A DNA stretch of 64,000 nucleotides from Archivesica marissinica. Taxonomy: Eukaryota > Mollusca > Bivalvia > Venerida > Vesicomyidae. Of the stretch, positions 37,597 through 48,755 are shown piece after piece. Location: NCBI GenBank assembly GCA_014843695.1, contig CM026390.1, positions 10,363,890 through 10,427,889 on the forward strand, given 5' to 3'. Made by a program: the position numbers and the translations under genes. Position 1 is the stretch's first letter. Every line of letters starts with the position of its first letter. The notes beneath the pieces are model-generated. The model was not told the origin of the DNA, searched no databases, and saw only the letters and a list, made by a program, of their open reading frames with translations.

Positions 37597-37967
37597 ATGT
37601 CATGAAATTTCTTGCGCTCGCCCATATGGTTCGCCGGATGCGTGGGTAAATAAGCTCAATCATCATCATTATGAAATTTCTTGCGCTCGCCCATATGGTT
37701 CGCCGGAGGCGAGGGTAAATAAGCTCAATCATCATCATCATGAAATTTCTTGCGCTCGCCCATATGGTTCACCGGATGCGAGGGTAAATAAGCTCAATCA
37801 TCATCATCATGAATTTTTTTGCACTCGCCCATATGATTCGCCGGAGGCGAGGGTAAATAAGCTCAATCATCATCATCATGAAATTTTTTGCGCTCGCCCA
37901 TATGGTTCGCCGGAGGCGAGGGTAAATAAGCTCAATCATCATCATCATGAAATTTCATAAGAATTGA
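37597..37967. repeat. minisatellite 16, 69-bp unit
   Basis: Five copies and a part; cores are tgcgctcgcccatatggttc, gccggaggcgagggtaaata and agctcaatcatcatcatc. The unit resembles the 3' part of SINE-C (gtcgctcatatgggcaacc, gacgataaataa). Confidence 0.95.
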
Positions 37968-38336
37968 ATCACAATTCCAATGAAATTCCATGACATACCG
38001 TATTGTTCCTATTTATAGCGCCCGGGCGTGATGCAAACACAAAATGGGCATGGCACACTAATTAGAGTAATTAATTTCTGTAGTATACGTGTGAAAAATT
38101 TCTGTCAATATCGGTAATTGCCAACTAATAGGAAAAATTGTTTGTTTTAAGTAAGATATAAGCCTCAAATGGATCCAATATGTTAAATATTACAGGATAG
38201 TTTTCGGCTTATATGCTATACATAAATGATAGTGATCATTCATATAAATCAATGGCATTGTGATAATGACATGATGTCAACTATTTATACAATGTCCTCA
38301 GGTAATTAACTAACAGCATGATCATTTATCCTTAGT

Positions 38337-38466
38337 TACTAAGTCAGGTAGATAAAGCATTGGTGAGTGAGAAGCCTGAAGGTGATAAATGTACACCATG
38401 ACTCGTGTCAGGTAGATAAAGCATTGGTGAGTGAGAAGCCTGAAGGTGATAAATGTAGACCATGAC
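38337..38466. repeat. 62-bp direct duplication
   Basis: gtcaggtagataaagcattg through aaatgtacaccatgactc occurs twice in tandem with one or two differences. Confidence 0.9.
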
Positions 38467-38495
38467 TGTGTTTGTAAGCACATGACTTTAATGAA

Positions 38496-38733
38496 CCCAT
38501 TCAACCCCAAGTAACTGACATGGACTGGTCCATGATATTTTCAGACCAATAAATTAATAAGAAAATTACCGTTGGACCAGTTCATTTATCAAAATGGGTA
38601 ATTTTATCTAAAAATAGTAATAATTATTACTGGCAAAAAAGTGCAGATCCTGATGAGACGGCTTGTCACGAGCCGGCTCATCTGGATCTACACTTTTCAT
38701 AAGCCTATTTAGAGGCCTGTGGGGTTGAAAGGG
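38496..38733. mobile_element. TTAA-type MITE, family 2 copy 1
   Basis: The left end is CCCATTCAACCCCAAG, flanked by TGAA (a decayed TTAA). The right end, inverted, is CCCTTTCAACCCCACAGG, flanked by TTAA. It has the same interior as 62149-62380, including an internal hairpin at 38645-38690 (gatgagacggct / agccggctcatc). Confidence 0.85.
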
Positions 38734-38885
38734 TTAATTAATGTTTCTCATGTTCCATCAATTTTATAAAAATAATCTGTTAAATTCTACAACTTAAGTC
38801 AGTAAACACTTTTCGCAAAACAAAAATTAAGGTAAACATTTCTATTATTTCTTACTGGCATGCGATTAACTGTGGACGTGAAAGT

Positions 38886-39092
38886 TGTGATAGTGTAGTG
38901 GTAGCGCATTTGCTTCGGTGTGAATGGCCCAGAGTTTGTGCCCAGAGTTTATATTCCACATTGCATCTTCTCTCTCCCCCGTGGCGATGGATTCACTCAG
39001 ATGTATCCAACTGGGAAGTAAAGGGATTATGGGACTAGCAATGTCAGTCCATGTGATAGCAGTGCTCCAGATAGGCCATGTATCTACGGATA
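38886..39092 (+). mobile_element. SINE-B, degraded copy
   Basis: The head gatagtgtagtggtagcgc has a clear A-box. The body includes ttctctctcccccgtggcg and atggattcactcag. The tail seen in other copies is not clear. Confidence 0.55.
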
Positions 39093-39191
39093 TGATTTCG
39101 CAGAATACGCATGTATTTTGCAACGTTTTCCATAGCTGTTATGCATGGTTTTGCTCTGATACGCAAACTTTAGCTTATACAAATTTAGTTT

Positions 39192-39400
39192 AGTTTGATT
39201 GCGATATAAGTTCTTACAACTTATATTAATCACTCTCGAGACCTCATTCCATATGGCCCGAGGGAGAGAGTGGAATTAGGCAAAGTGGAATTTAAATAAT
39301 TTGCCCAAGGGCACAACGGCTCCAGTGGGGGCTCGAACTTCAGGCTTTTCGCACCTGAAGCGAAAGTGCTACCACTGCGCTATCAACCACTGCACTATCT
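39192..39400 (-). mobile_element. SINE-B, minus-strand copy
   Basis: Read on the minus strand it has an A-box atagcgcagtggtagcac, a B-box aagttcgagccccc, then tgcccttgggcaaatta and a tail gagtgattaatataagttg. It faces the plus-strand copy at 38.9 kb, forming an inverted SINE pair. Confidence 0.78.
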
Positions 39401-39641
39401 CAAATTATGGAAGAAAACTGTTAAAATATTAATGTATTTTGATGCTTGTAGCCTAAGTTATGGTCGAGCTGAGTTATCAAATAACATTACCCATCTAATT
39501 CTATATAATTCTATCTCAAAATCACTCACTCTTATAAAAATTGTCAAATTAAGCTGATGTCACTTGAACTGGTTTCCGTTGAAGGGTGTTTGTTTTTCAA
39601 ATGATTATTCAGATTGATGTTGTACTCGAATAGGTTAAATC

Positions 39642-40594
39642 TAGTGATAAACCGATTATCGCTAAGTCGCCGACAATCGTTCGCCGGCATGGACATCGGC
39701 GATAATCGATTGTGAAAATGTGTAATCGATTATAATCAACGAGTCTTTTTTTTTTTTTTGAACCACGTTTAAGGCCCGTTTATTTTCCTCGTCATAGGTG
39801 ACCTGTGGGTCGAGGGCATCCCACAAGCACCTTACAATAATGTACATTTTTTAACGAGTAGAATAAACAAACGGCATGAATAATAGTGTATATAAATATA
39901 TCAAGTCATTATCATGTTGGCCTTAAAGTGCTGAAAAAATGTTCAGTTACACTTAGAAAAAAAAAGAAGAGAAAAGTGGTCTGCAGCCTACATTCTACCA
40001 AGTGATTGATGACAATTATTTTCAATATAATTTTAAATTAAAACTTTTTAGCATATTGCTTCCATATTTCGTCAAATTCAAATAATTTGTTCTGTATTGA
40101 AGCTGTCTCAAGTTCAGTATCATATAATAGTTTTAATCGACACATCAGATGTTGAACGGATGGTTTTATGTCTTTATTTTTGTCTCTTACTTTTATGTTT
40201 GTTTATACCTCAAATAAAACTACGATTTACTATTGGCTGTATTTTATTAGCATTGCACGTTTGCAACAACAATTCTAACTGTATCTAGTACTAGACTTTT
40301 CACTAGTATGTCACTAAGTGTTCTGTCCTCTATTAACTTAAAAACTAATTTTATATCAGGTGGCAGTCCAGTAACTTAAAGTCTAGTACTCAGATGTAAC
40401 TGAGTAACTAATTTGTCGAAACTAAGTAACTTGTAAGTAATTTATTAGTACTAAATAGATTGTTAAACTCACAAATTAGATGGAATGATTTTGATTTATA
40501 ACTATATCAATTGCCCGATTAATAATCAATTATCTAATCGGTTTACTCGTCCGATTATTCCGATTATGGATTTTGAAACCGATGCACATCACTA
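39642..40594. mobile_element. hAT-like element with perfect 8-bp TSD
   Basis: The left end is TAGTGATAAACCGATTATC. The right end, inverted, is TAGTGATGTGCATCGGTTTC. GTTAAATC is duplicated exactly at 39634-39641 and 40595-40602. An 8-bp duplication with a TAGTGATGTGCATCGG-type terminus fits canonical hAT. The interior is AT-rich with repeated cgattat motifs and no intact transposase. Confidence 0.8.
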
Positions 40595-40720
40595 GTTAAA
40601 TCCAAATTGCATATATTACACCTAGCACTGTTCTTATTCTCAGAGTGATTGAATTCTTTCCAAACGTGTGACTGAGCGGGCGACATTTTTTAGGAGAACA
40701 TCTTAAAAATCGTACTTTAA

Positions 40721-40955
40721 CCCTTTCCTCCTTAGAGATGTAGTTTTATTTCATACATTTGGCTGTAATTTACCAATCGTACACAATGGATAAGCTGTGA
40801 ACTTGCCTACTCCACCTTCATAGAGGTTACTGGGAATTATTAAGTGTTGTATACATTACGTTGTTCAGATCTTTATTATAGCTTGTTTGACTACTAATGT
40901 GTCGATCTATATCAATAGGCATTGGCGTCGAGAGGCGCTTCTAAGGGGGAAAGGG
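40721..40955. mobile_element. TTAA-flanked MITE, family 1 copy 3
   Basis: TTAA lies at 40717-40720 and 40956-40959. The ends are CCCTTTCCTCCTTAGAG and, inverted, CCCTTTCCCCCTTAGAAG. It shares ggcgtcgagaggcgcttct near the right end with the other two copies (ggcgtcaagaggtgcttct in copy 2). Confidence 0.85.
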
Positions 40956-41392
40956 TTAACTAGTACTTTTAGGTAATATTGAGAAGTTAATTAAATATTT
41001 TAGAAACATGGGGGTGAATGTTGTTGCAATGTGTCTGTAATATTTCAAAGTTATTTTCTCGTATAACAAACGGTTTTGACATCATAATTAAACACTACCT
41101 ACCTTAGCACCTACTGTAATTATATATGTGTCAATTAACACATGTCATAGATGCGACCACAACATGGTTTATTCACACATCCTGGGACAATTTCTTTTGT
41201 ATTGGAAGGTTTTATGATGGTTTCAAAAGAAAACAACGTATCTGATCAGTATTTTATTTTCCCGAATACTGGAATAGTATTCAGATATTCGGACGTCAGA
41301 GCAAATATTTGAATATTCGTTACCATCCTTACAGTCATATAATGCTTCCATTTAATATGTGACAACAAACCTATTATCACTTACATTATTGT

Positions 41393-41686
41393 ACAGACGG
41401 ATCTGTAGCCCAGTGGTAACACGCTGGACTGGTAATCCAGGGATCGCAGGTGCGATCCCCCGTTTGACCCTAATAAAATTAACAGTCTTTCAGATGGGAC
41501 GTTAAACCGAGGTCTCGTGTCGATGCTTTACACCGTGCACGTAAAAGAACCAGAGGAGACTCTGGAATGGGTCTCTCTCTCTGTATCATTGCACTATCCT
41601 CCAAAATCTAAAATGACTAATCTCTTCAGGAGGCGTCGCTCATATGGGCAACCGGTAGCGACGATAAATAAACGTAAAACACACAA
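41393..41686 (+). mobile_element. SINE-C (tRNA-Thr-like head), copy 1
   Basis: The tRNA-like head has A-box tgtagcccagtgg, an anticodon arm ctgga-ctGGTaa-tccag (Thr-type GGT loop) and B-box ggtgcgatcccc. The body contains gcacgtaaaagaacc and the tail ends cgataaataaacg. ttacattattgt is duplicated exactly at 41381-41392 and 41687-41698. Confidence 0.88.
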
Positions 41687-41929
41687 TTACATTATTGTTG
41701 TTCTGCTTACAAACCAAAACAAACATTATGAATGCAACTGCTAATTATGGATGGATTTGGGGTGGATTATTGGTGTTTTTAAAACATTTTTAAAAAGGCG
41801 TCTATTGTAAATATTTGAACACAGTGCGGGTTATTCATTAAAATCGAAAATAGCCGAGTACAACAGCAAGGGGTACTTCGGTATAAGACTAGGCCGAGTT
41901 GACTAGGGTACTGGTTGACTGTGTACAAT

Positions 41930-42035
41930 GTACATGTATATGTGTCAGAGCTGCATGGGGCGGCGTATCTATGCAACCGGGTGCCTATGTCAGAGCTGCA
42001 TGGGGCGGCGTATCTATGCAACCGGGTGCCTATAA
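41930..42035. repeat. 47-bp direct duplication
   Basis: gtcagagctgcatggggcgg and cgtatctatgcaaccgggtg occur twice in tandem, identical. Confidence 0.9.
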
Positions 42036-42531
42036 CTGTAATTTCCAATACTGATGCGCAAATATAATGTTAGCATGATGAAATACATTTTTTAAGAATG
42101 AAGACAAGTAAATGTCAGGTTTTTCAAATTATAATTTTCGAAATACAATTTCAGGTGCCCGTGATTGTAAGTATTTGGATATTCGAGTAGAAAGTAATTA
42201 CCCTCATTTGCATACAAAAGCATGAATGAGATGTGAAAATGTTACTTTTAAGTTTTATCCGTCTTTTTTAAGTGACAACAAACTTCTCAACACCTCATTC
42301 AATACAAGACCGTATGATTACGCCAAGGATCGATAATTGGGACACAATAATGACTCCGATTCTTTGAATGAAACACAAATAAACAATCTATTTACTAACC
42401 AGGCTGATTTTCATAATCATAAAGTTTTCATATATCTCCGTCACAATGGAATTTTACAAAATGTCAATGTCGATACACAACAGCTGACACGATTAATTGA
42501 ATGTTCACACATTTTGCATGAAGTGGGAATA
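42036..42531. other. unique DNA
   Basis: Contains an open stretch at 42337-42534 that I do not accept as a gene. Nothing else recognised. Confidence 0.4.
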
Positions 42532-42683
42532 TAACTTCTACAACCTTACTGATCCCTGCTACATGGTCAATAACTTCTACAACATTACTGATCCCCGCTC
42601 CATGGCCAATAACTTCTACAACCTTACTGATCCCCGATCCATGGCCAATGACTTCTACAACATTACTGATCCCCGCTCAGGGC
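42532..42683. repeat. minisatellite 17, 39-bp unit, 4 copies
   Basis: Cores are aacttctacaacattactga and tccccgctccatggccaa. Confidence 0.93.
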
Positions 42684-42782
42684 TAGCGCTGGCTTAGAAT
42701 TTTCTTGAGCCAAATTTTTTATGGCATAATTCTGACTTGCGTGCTCACATTATTGTGCGCGCGCGTAACCACTCTACTCTTA

Positions 42783-42965
42783 GTTTTTACAAATTTATTT
42801 TAGCTCAATTGCGAAACATGTTATTTCAACTTATATAAATCACTCTCGAGACCTCATTCCTGATGGAATCCATCGCCACGAGGGAGAGAGAAGAGGCAAC
42901 GTGGAATTTAAATGCCTTGACTAAGGGCACAATCGTAACGGCTCCAGTGGGGCTCGAACTCTACT
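42783..42965 (-). mobile_element. SINE-B, 5'-truncated minus-strand copy
   Basis: acaaatttattttagctc, acttatataaatcactctcg and gaatccatcgccacgaggg match SINE-B in reverse, ending at the B-box region ccagtggggctcgaac. The head is lost. Confidence 0.72.
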
Positions 42966-43424
42966 CTTAGTTTTATTATTCAGAAATGGTCTATTATATA
43001 AGGTACAGATCTAGCTTTTCCTAAAAACAAATTTTCAGCCACAATCTACCAGTAAATAAAATAAAAACAATGTAATCCAGTCATACTATTATTTATTTTA
43101 CTAGAATATTTAGAATATTTTTTATTCAGGAATACCAATAACACAAAGGTGCTAATAAAATCTAAAAATAAATACATGTACTATGAAAAAAACTGTTGTA
43201 CATGCAGTGTAGCCAGAAATTAATTAAGGATTCAACGGGACTATGCTTTTCAATAACATTTATATTCTTTTAGCTCATTACACTTTAGTACTCATTCCAG
43301 TTTTCGATTTTCCTAGACTCGAAAGAGAATCCATTTTTGATGCATAAAATAATTCATGAAATAATTAACTTTGCTTCGTTTGTGTTTTGAGATCGAATCC
43401 TTTTTAAGCACAGTACATCCAGTT
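42966..43424. other. unique AT-rich DNA
   Basis: No feature recognised. Confidence 0.5.
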
Positions 43425-43429
43425 CCAGT

Positions 43430-43895
43430 CAGGGCCGTCGTTGGAGCTATGTTGATGATACGCACGGCCAAATACTAGTATACTTGATTGTCGAGTGCGC
43501 ATAGCGAGCGAGTACGCTAGGAGGTCGAGGGCATGCCCTCCCTGAGATATTTTTTGAAATGAGGAAGCAATTTCCTGCATTTGAATGCATTTTGTAACAT
43601 ACAATTGCAGGACTAAACTTCTTACGACAATCCGTATAAAGGTATAAATTAAGGCTAGATGTATAATATACATGATCTATCGCCCTTATCAATTAAACAA
43701 GCACGTAAAATAGCACAAACTAATTTTCGAGATGCACCATATTTGCAATGGGCTCTATTATTCCACCACTCCACACACCACGGTGCCTATGTATCCCTAC
43801 TACCCCGCTGTGATTTTATTGCATTTTTTGAGTTTTCGTTTTTTCATTTTCTGAAACCAATGATACGCACATGCGTACGCCCAGCGACGGGCCTG
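43430..43895. mobile_element. CAGGG-type non-autonomous TIR element, 5-bp TSD
   Basis: The ends are CAGGGCCGTCGTTGG and, inverted, CAGGCCCGTCGCTGG. CCAGT flanks it exactly on both sides (43425-43429, 43896-43900). At 466 bp it has no meaningful ORF. The layout of its left part (aggtcgagggcatgccctccc, then agatatttttt) resembles the left part of the 12.65-kb hAT remnant, suggesting the same family group. Confidence 0.75.
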
Positions 43896-43900
43896 CCAGT

Positions 43901-44501
43901 GAACGAATTCCCTTTTTTATGTTTAATACACAAACTGCACAAGAGTGATTTAGATTCACAGTCAATAATCAACCAAGGGTTGCCAATTTTTCTTGTGGTT
44001 TAAGAGATCTATTTTCAGTATTTTTTGGATACTGGCGAACTGCCAGATTCAGATTCTACTTTACGTTTCTCAGCCATGATTAATAAAGCAGAAATTAATA
44101 CCAATTGCATTTCTGTATACATATCTACGAAAGAGTTACTCATTTATATCCTTTTTAATCAGCTTAATTACCATGTTCATAAACAAATTATCTAAAACAC
44201 TTAGCAGTGATGTGCTAAAACTGTCCTTTGATCTGTTTCAATTTCGCCAAAGAAGTAGCAGAATCCATTAATGAAAGCATGTGTCATAAACATTAGGATT
44301 AACCATGCATTGTCTGCCTGTTTTGATAATAAATCAATCAGTCGTAAATTATCAACACCACTAACACAACAAAGACAGAAATTGCCCTAAGGTCAATGAC
44401 CAAGCTGCCAGTTTACTGGACTGTTACAGATTATTGATTTTTTTTCTCCATGTGAAGCAAATTAGTAAGCAACATTTTAAACCAGTCTGGATTGTTTTAG
44501 C
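43901..44501. other. unique DNA with a possible transposase N-terminus scrap
   Basis: On the minus strand near 44020-44080 a short frame starts MAEKRKVESESGSSPVSKKY and stops. This is the type of start seen in hAT/ZMYM-like proteins, but it is far too short to assign. Confidence 0.25.
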
Positions 44502-45133
44502 AATACATGGAAACACGGTTTGGCTTATTATATAAGTAGTATAGGGTGGCACTATGGGGCATGTCTATGGCACTATGGGGCATTGTATGCATTTTTGTTC
44601 TGATCAAAATACTATTCACCGGCAGCAAACCATTATCCCAATCATTGAGGACCGTCATTGTTTCGCCTCATTAAGTGATATGTGTTAGTAAATCGCACTT
44701 ATAGGTCCAAAATCCATTGACGACTTTCAGAATTCTTGAGAAGTAGGTCAGTGTGTTTCACGATAGATTTTCAGCAAACTATCAACTCAGGACACTAAAT
44801 AACTATCCAGTTCGGTATAAAACAGTGTTGTCTTGTTTTGCAAGTACAAATCTATGCATAACATGTTAATTTCATCAAAATCCAATTTGTCAAAATTATG
44901 GAAATACCCCACCACCCGTATTTTAATGTAAAACGCCCAACACAATATCCGGGTATCTTGAGACAGGAAATAATAACACCAGTGGGAATGGTTCCAGGTG
45001 TTGGTGGCATTAACGAGCATAGAACGAAAACCAAATTCTTTAACCAATCAGAATATTTCCTATACATAATCACTGCTTGATTATATATCGCCGGGTAGCT
45101 TATAATACACGGAAACACGGTTTGGCTTATTAT
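44502..45133. repeat. 30-bp direct repeats 602 bp apart
   Basis: aatacatggaaacacggttt plus ggcttattat at 44502-44532 recurs at 45104-45133 with one change. The interval holds a plus-strand open stretch (YPGILRQEIITPVGMVPGVG) of unknown origin. Confidence 0.7.
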
Positions 45134-45324
45134 TTAGTGCGCACCGTTTTGACCTACTTTCGCCAAAACGAGACTAACAGGTAAACAAACGTAAATATGC
45201 ATTACTCGTATAGGAATGACACACCCAAGTGTCACATAATCTTGAAATGTACCAGTAGTTAGACGCAATATCTGTTCCTACGAATGTATATGGGTTATAT
45301 GGTTCAGAGAATTACTTAGTGTGT

Positions 45325-45520
45325 CGTCCATTGTCCAGTGGTACAGTGTCCTATTTGGATTCAAAGGGTCCCGGGTTTGATACTAGTTTGGGGCACATAT
45401 AGTGTCATTGAGTGAGGCATCTCCGTACTGGTTAGTGACTTAAGTCTGCTAAGCATGTCCAAAAAAACATGGCAAGGTCCCCACAAGGTGCTTGGCATCA
45501 ATAAAACATACAATGTACAT
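45325..45520 (+). mobile_element. SINE-D (tRNA-like head)
   Basis: An A-box-like ttgtccagtggtacag and a B-box-like gggtttgatact lie in the first 70 bp, followed by ccccacaaggtgcttggc and a short tail atcaataaaacat. One copy only; no convincing target duplication seen. Confidence 0.55.
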
Positions 45521-45579
45521 AAGTAATTGAATGCATTAGTAACAGTTAGGTCACACGCACCATATTAACTATATTAACC

Positions 45580-46590
45580 CATGACATTGGAATGGCCTCC
45601 CTCCCCTCAACGAAGGATCACTGCCGGCCCAATGGAAGTCAGCAAATGTTGCTCCCATTTACAAAAAAAGGGACAAGTCACACCCCGCCAACTATATGCC
45701 TATCGCACTGACATATGTTCTATGCAAGGTCCAAATGTCATGTTATCCACGTTACCAGAAGGAAACATCCTATTCCCAGTCAATATGAACTCCATGTAGT
45801 CCTACTTGAGTCGGTCACCTCAGTCAAATACCTTGGCGTGGATATCTCAAATAATCTGTCGTGGGATACTCACATAAAAAGGTCAACTAAGAAAGCAAAC
45901 CAAACATTAGGATTCCTACGTAGAAACCTCCAGCTCAAATCCGAACCCCTTAAGTACATGGCTTACCAGACACTAGTGAGACCCCAGCTTGAATATGGCA
46001 CCGAGATATGGTTGCCCCATACCCAAACATTGATAGACCATATGAAGGTGTCCAGCGAAGAGCTGCCCGTTGGATAATGGCTGACTTCTATTATACTCTA
46101 GTGTTACAGATATGCTACATTCCCTAAATCTACGCAAACTAGATCAATGGCGTAATGATCTTGTTGCTATTCCCATTGAAATTACCTAGTTCCCCTCTCC
46201 CGTCCTGCTCGCCATTGCCATTCCATAAGCCATAGGTTAATTACAGCAACTACAGACTACTACAAGTTTTCCTTTTTCCAAGAAAAAGCTACCATTGGAA
46301 CCATCTCCCTCCTGACATTGTCCATCTCCCTACCACAGAGCAATTGAATATGACAGTTTTCCATATTGACCATGCCAGTCCCTAGTTGTTCTGCGCAGCT
46401 GCTTTTAAACTTTTACTACAACTTATTTTCATTACTTTCTTAAACTTAAATTATGCTTTTAACTATTGATACTTTTAACTTCTTTGCGGTTTTTGACGCG
46501 CAACATGTCTACATCCCTGCAAGGGGTTCGACATTAAAGATAGATAGATATATAGAAAGATAAGATAAGATAATATGAGATGAGATAACG
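45580..46590 (+). mobile_element. non-LTR retrotransposon 3' fragment
   Basis: A broken reverse transcriptase C-terminal region is readable at 45715-46077: VKYLGVDISNNLSWDTHIK, then KANQTLGFLRRNL and RPQLEYGTEIWLPH. This pattern marks the thumb and after-RT segment of Jockey/CR1-like LINEs. Upstream, an internal deletion joins a WPPSPQRR-like part to it in another frame. The 3' end ttcgacattaaa runs into a GATA-rich microsatellite (46538-46590), as in LINEs with simple-repeat tails. It has no catalytic YADD box, so it is dead. Confidence 0.8.
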
Positions 46591-46950
46591 GTCCCCGACA
46601 CGCGCCACCCTGTCATACTCAGTAGTGTGTGCTGGGAGTACCCAGTATATGTGGATGAATACGTTACTACTCGACATCATCGTTAGACGAAAGGGTTTTT
46701 TAGACGAAACTAGTACGTGAATTCGTGTTTACTCTCTAATATTCACTTCTGTTATCCGTAATTATATAAATACGGATATAATACAGTTACAAAACAACCT
46801 ACCAAAGTAAACAGAGTATGTCGAAGGTAGTATATTGCCCAAATACACTAAACCGGTGGTTTTATAACGAACGGTTTTAATGTTTGTTGACCTGTTTATA
46901 AGAATCTGGGTCAAGACGGTGTCCAAATCGTGTTTCCGTGTATTCTCCCC

Positions 46951-47206
46951 TTACAGACGGATCTGTAGTCCAGTGGTAACACGCTGGACTGGTAATCCAG
47001 GGATCGCAGGTTCGATCCCCCGTCTGACCCTAATAAAACAGTATTTCAGATGGGATGTTAACCCGAGGTCTCGTGTCGGTGCTTTACACCGTGCACGTAA
47101 AAGAACCAGAGGAGATTCTGGAATGGGTCTCTGTCTGTATCATGCACTATCCTCCAAAATCTAAAATAACTAATCTCTTCAGGAGGCGTCGCTCATATGG
47201 GCAACA
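46951..47206 (+). mobile_element. SINE-C (tRNA-Thr-like head), copy 2
   Basis: The head and body are nearly identical to the 41.4-kb copy, with an intact B-box ggttcgatccc. The 3' end is shorter. attctcccc lies at 46942-46950 and 47207-47215, a 9-bp flanking duplication. It is a SINE and not a functional tRNA gene. Confidence 0.87.
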
Positions 47207-47215
47207 ATTCTCCCC

Positions 47216-47749
47216 ACAACGTTATGGTCACTTCGACGGGCAACATCAACAATACAGATATATACAGTAGAGAATTCTCTATAGGTAGACGAGCATACAG
47301 CAGCATTGATTTAAACATTGTACTGTCTAGGCTAGCAGCAGTCGCTATCGAGATATGGTTAACATGTGCATGAGTAGTATATACAATGGGGGTTCTGACG
47401 CAGTTCCTTATACCTGGCGCAGTACACATCCGGGGCCTTCCAGGGGCTCCGGCACACCCTCCTCGGGACTCGGAGACATATCTATATAAACCCGGTGCAG
47501 ATACAGCCCGAGGTACCGCATGGGACCTGCGAGAGGGCCCACCCCTGTCCGATATCCGAGCGGACGTTTTATCCGGCACCCTGTCACTGTGGTCTCCACA
47601 CACGGTTTTCTGTAGCGCGAAATATTAGGGGTAAATATATTACGTACAAAGTTAAATGTTATTCTCTTATCGTGTGCTGGGGTACGCATTCATACTAGGA
47701 AAACCGTAGTTTACTTTTTTATCGCATGTTTTGTTGTTTAAACCGATGG
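47216..47749. other. GC-rich island, origin unknown
   Basis: About 47380-47630 is much more GC-rich than its surroundings and contains tctatataaaccc, a TATA-like box, on the plus strand. Overlapping open frames exist on both strands; a minus-strand one ends at a possible donor (gccag|gtataa). It could be a promoter or 5' part of a mobile element or an unrecognised gene. Confidence 0.3.
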
Positions 47750-48755
47750 TAATGTTTTTACTTCCGCGTAGTACACGTTAATCTATGTTATCAGATGGAC
47801 CGTATTGTAAGCATTTATTTGGAGTACGGACATAACGGACCATGGACATAACGGACCAGACAGAGCGGACCATTTCATGGGACAGAACGGACCATGTATT
47901 TAAATGTCTATTTACCGAAGAAAGCATGTTGTTTTACATATTATTTATAAATATTATCATCATTACTTTTGTTAACTATGTACAATGTAGCAATTATAAC
48001 GTAAATAATTGAAACCTGTTTAAAGATCATTTGAGGGCTAAAACCTACGCCATATGCTTGTAATAATAGCATGTGATTTCATTTATTAACGATACATTAC
48101 ATTAATAGATGCATGTCATAATTAACAAAACTAATAATGAAGATATTCGGAAATATGTAAAACGGCATCATTTCTTATGTCATTTGAAATTTAATACATG
48201 GTCCGTTCTTTCCCTCTTGTAACTAGAAATAAAACAAGCCATTACGTACCACATTCATTTTACAAATATATTGTAAGATTTTAAGGAGCTAGTGAAATTC
48301 GTCACACGTGTGATTGAGTAAATACGGTCAATGACACTCTTTAATATTGGCAATCATGCACATTAATTGGATGTGAAAAACATGATAGTACATAATCTCT
48401 GACAGTGTGTATTTTAATTTAAAGAGAAAAGGTCTAAGTTTGCCTTTTTTATTTTTCTACAAAGATCTTGCAATTATAATTTGGATTAATCGATTGGTAA
48501 GGCGTTCATAATACAACTAGGAATGCTCTGAGACATGGTCCGTTCTGGAGTTGTCTTACAAAGACTGAAAAAAAAATATGTGTTCTTACCTACGAAATGA
48601 ATCAGAGCCGATACTTTTTATCCCTTATATATAGATTATATCATATCAAATAAATATGAATGTAAACACAACTAACGCGATTCAGTAAAAATGTTTTACT
48701 TCCGTGTAGTATATTAATCTGTGTTATCAGACGGACAGTATTGTAAGAGTTCATC
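47750..48755. repeat. direct repeats of about 60 bp flanking a fold-back
   Basis: ttacttccgcgtagtacacg and tatgttatcagatggac at 47750-47815 recur as ttacttccgtgtagtatatt and tgtgttatcagacggac at 48688-48755. The fold-back 47884-48209 lies between them. Confidence 0.7.
47884..48209. repeat. imperfect fold-back, arms about 160 bp
   Basis: The left arm starts agaacggaccatgtattta. The right arm ends with the inverted match atttaatacatggtccgttct. Similarity continues inward (ttttacatatt, atcatcatta/ttagttttgtta). Extra copies of cggaccat lie just outside it (about 47840-47875), and an inverted one is near 48536. Confidence 0.65.

Noticed and set aside
41393..41470. tRNA-Thr gene
   Set aside because: The cloverleaf is imperfect (B-box ggtgcgatc) and it is followed by a shared SINE body and flanked by a target duplication. 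The 46.95-kb copy is the same.
42337..42534. 65-codon plus-strand frame
   Set aside because: Composition is mildly coding-like, but there is no recognisable family, no splice partner, and it ends in a small tandem repeat.
46538..46590. Independent GATA microsatellite
   Set aside because: Better explained as the simple-repeat 3' tail of the LINE fragment that ends there.
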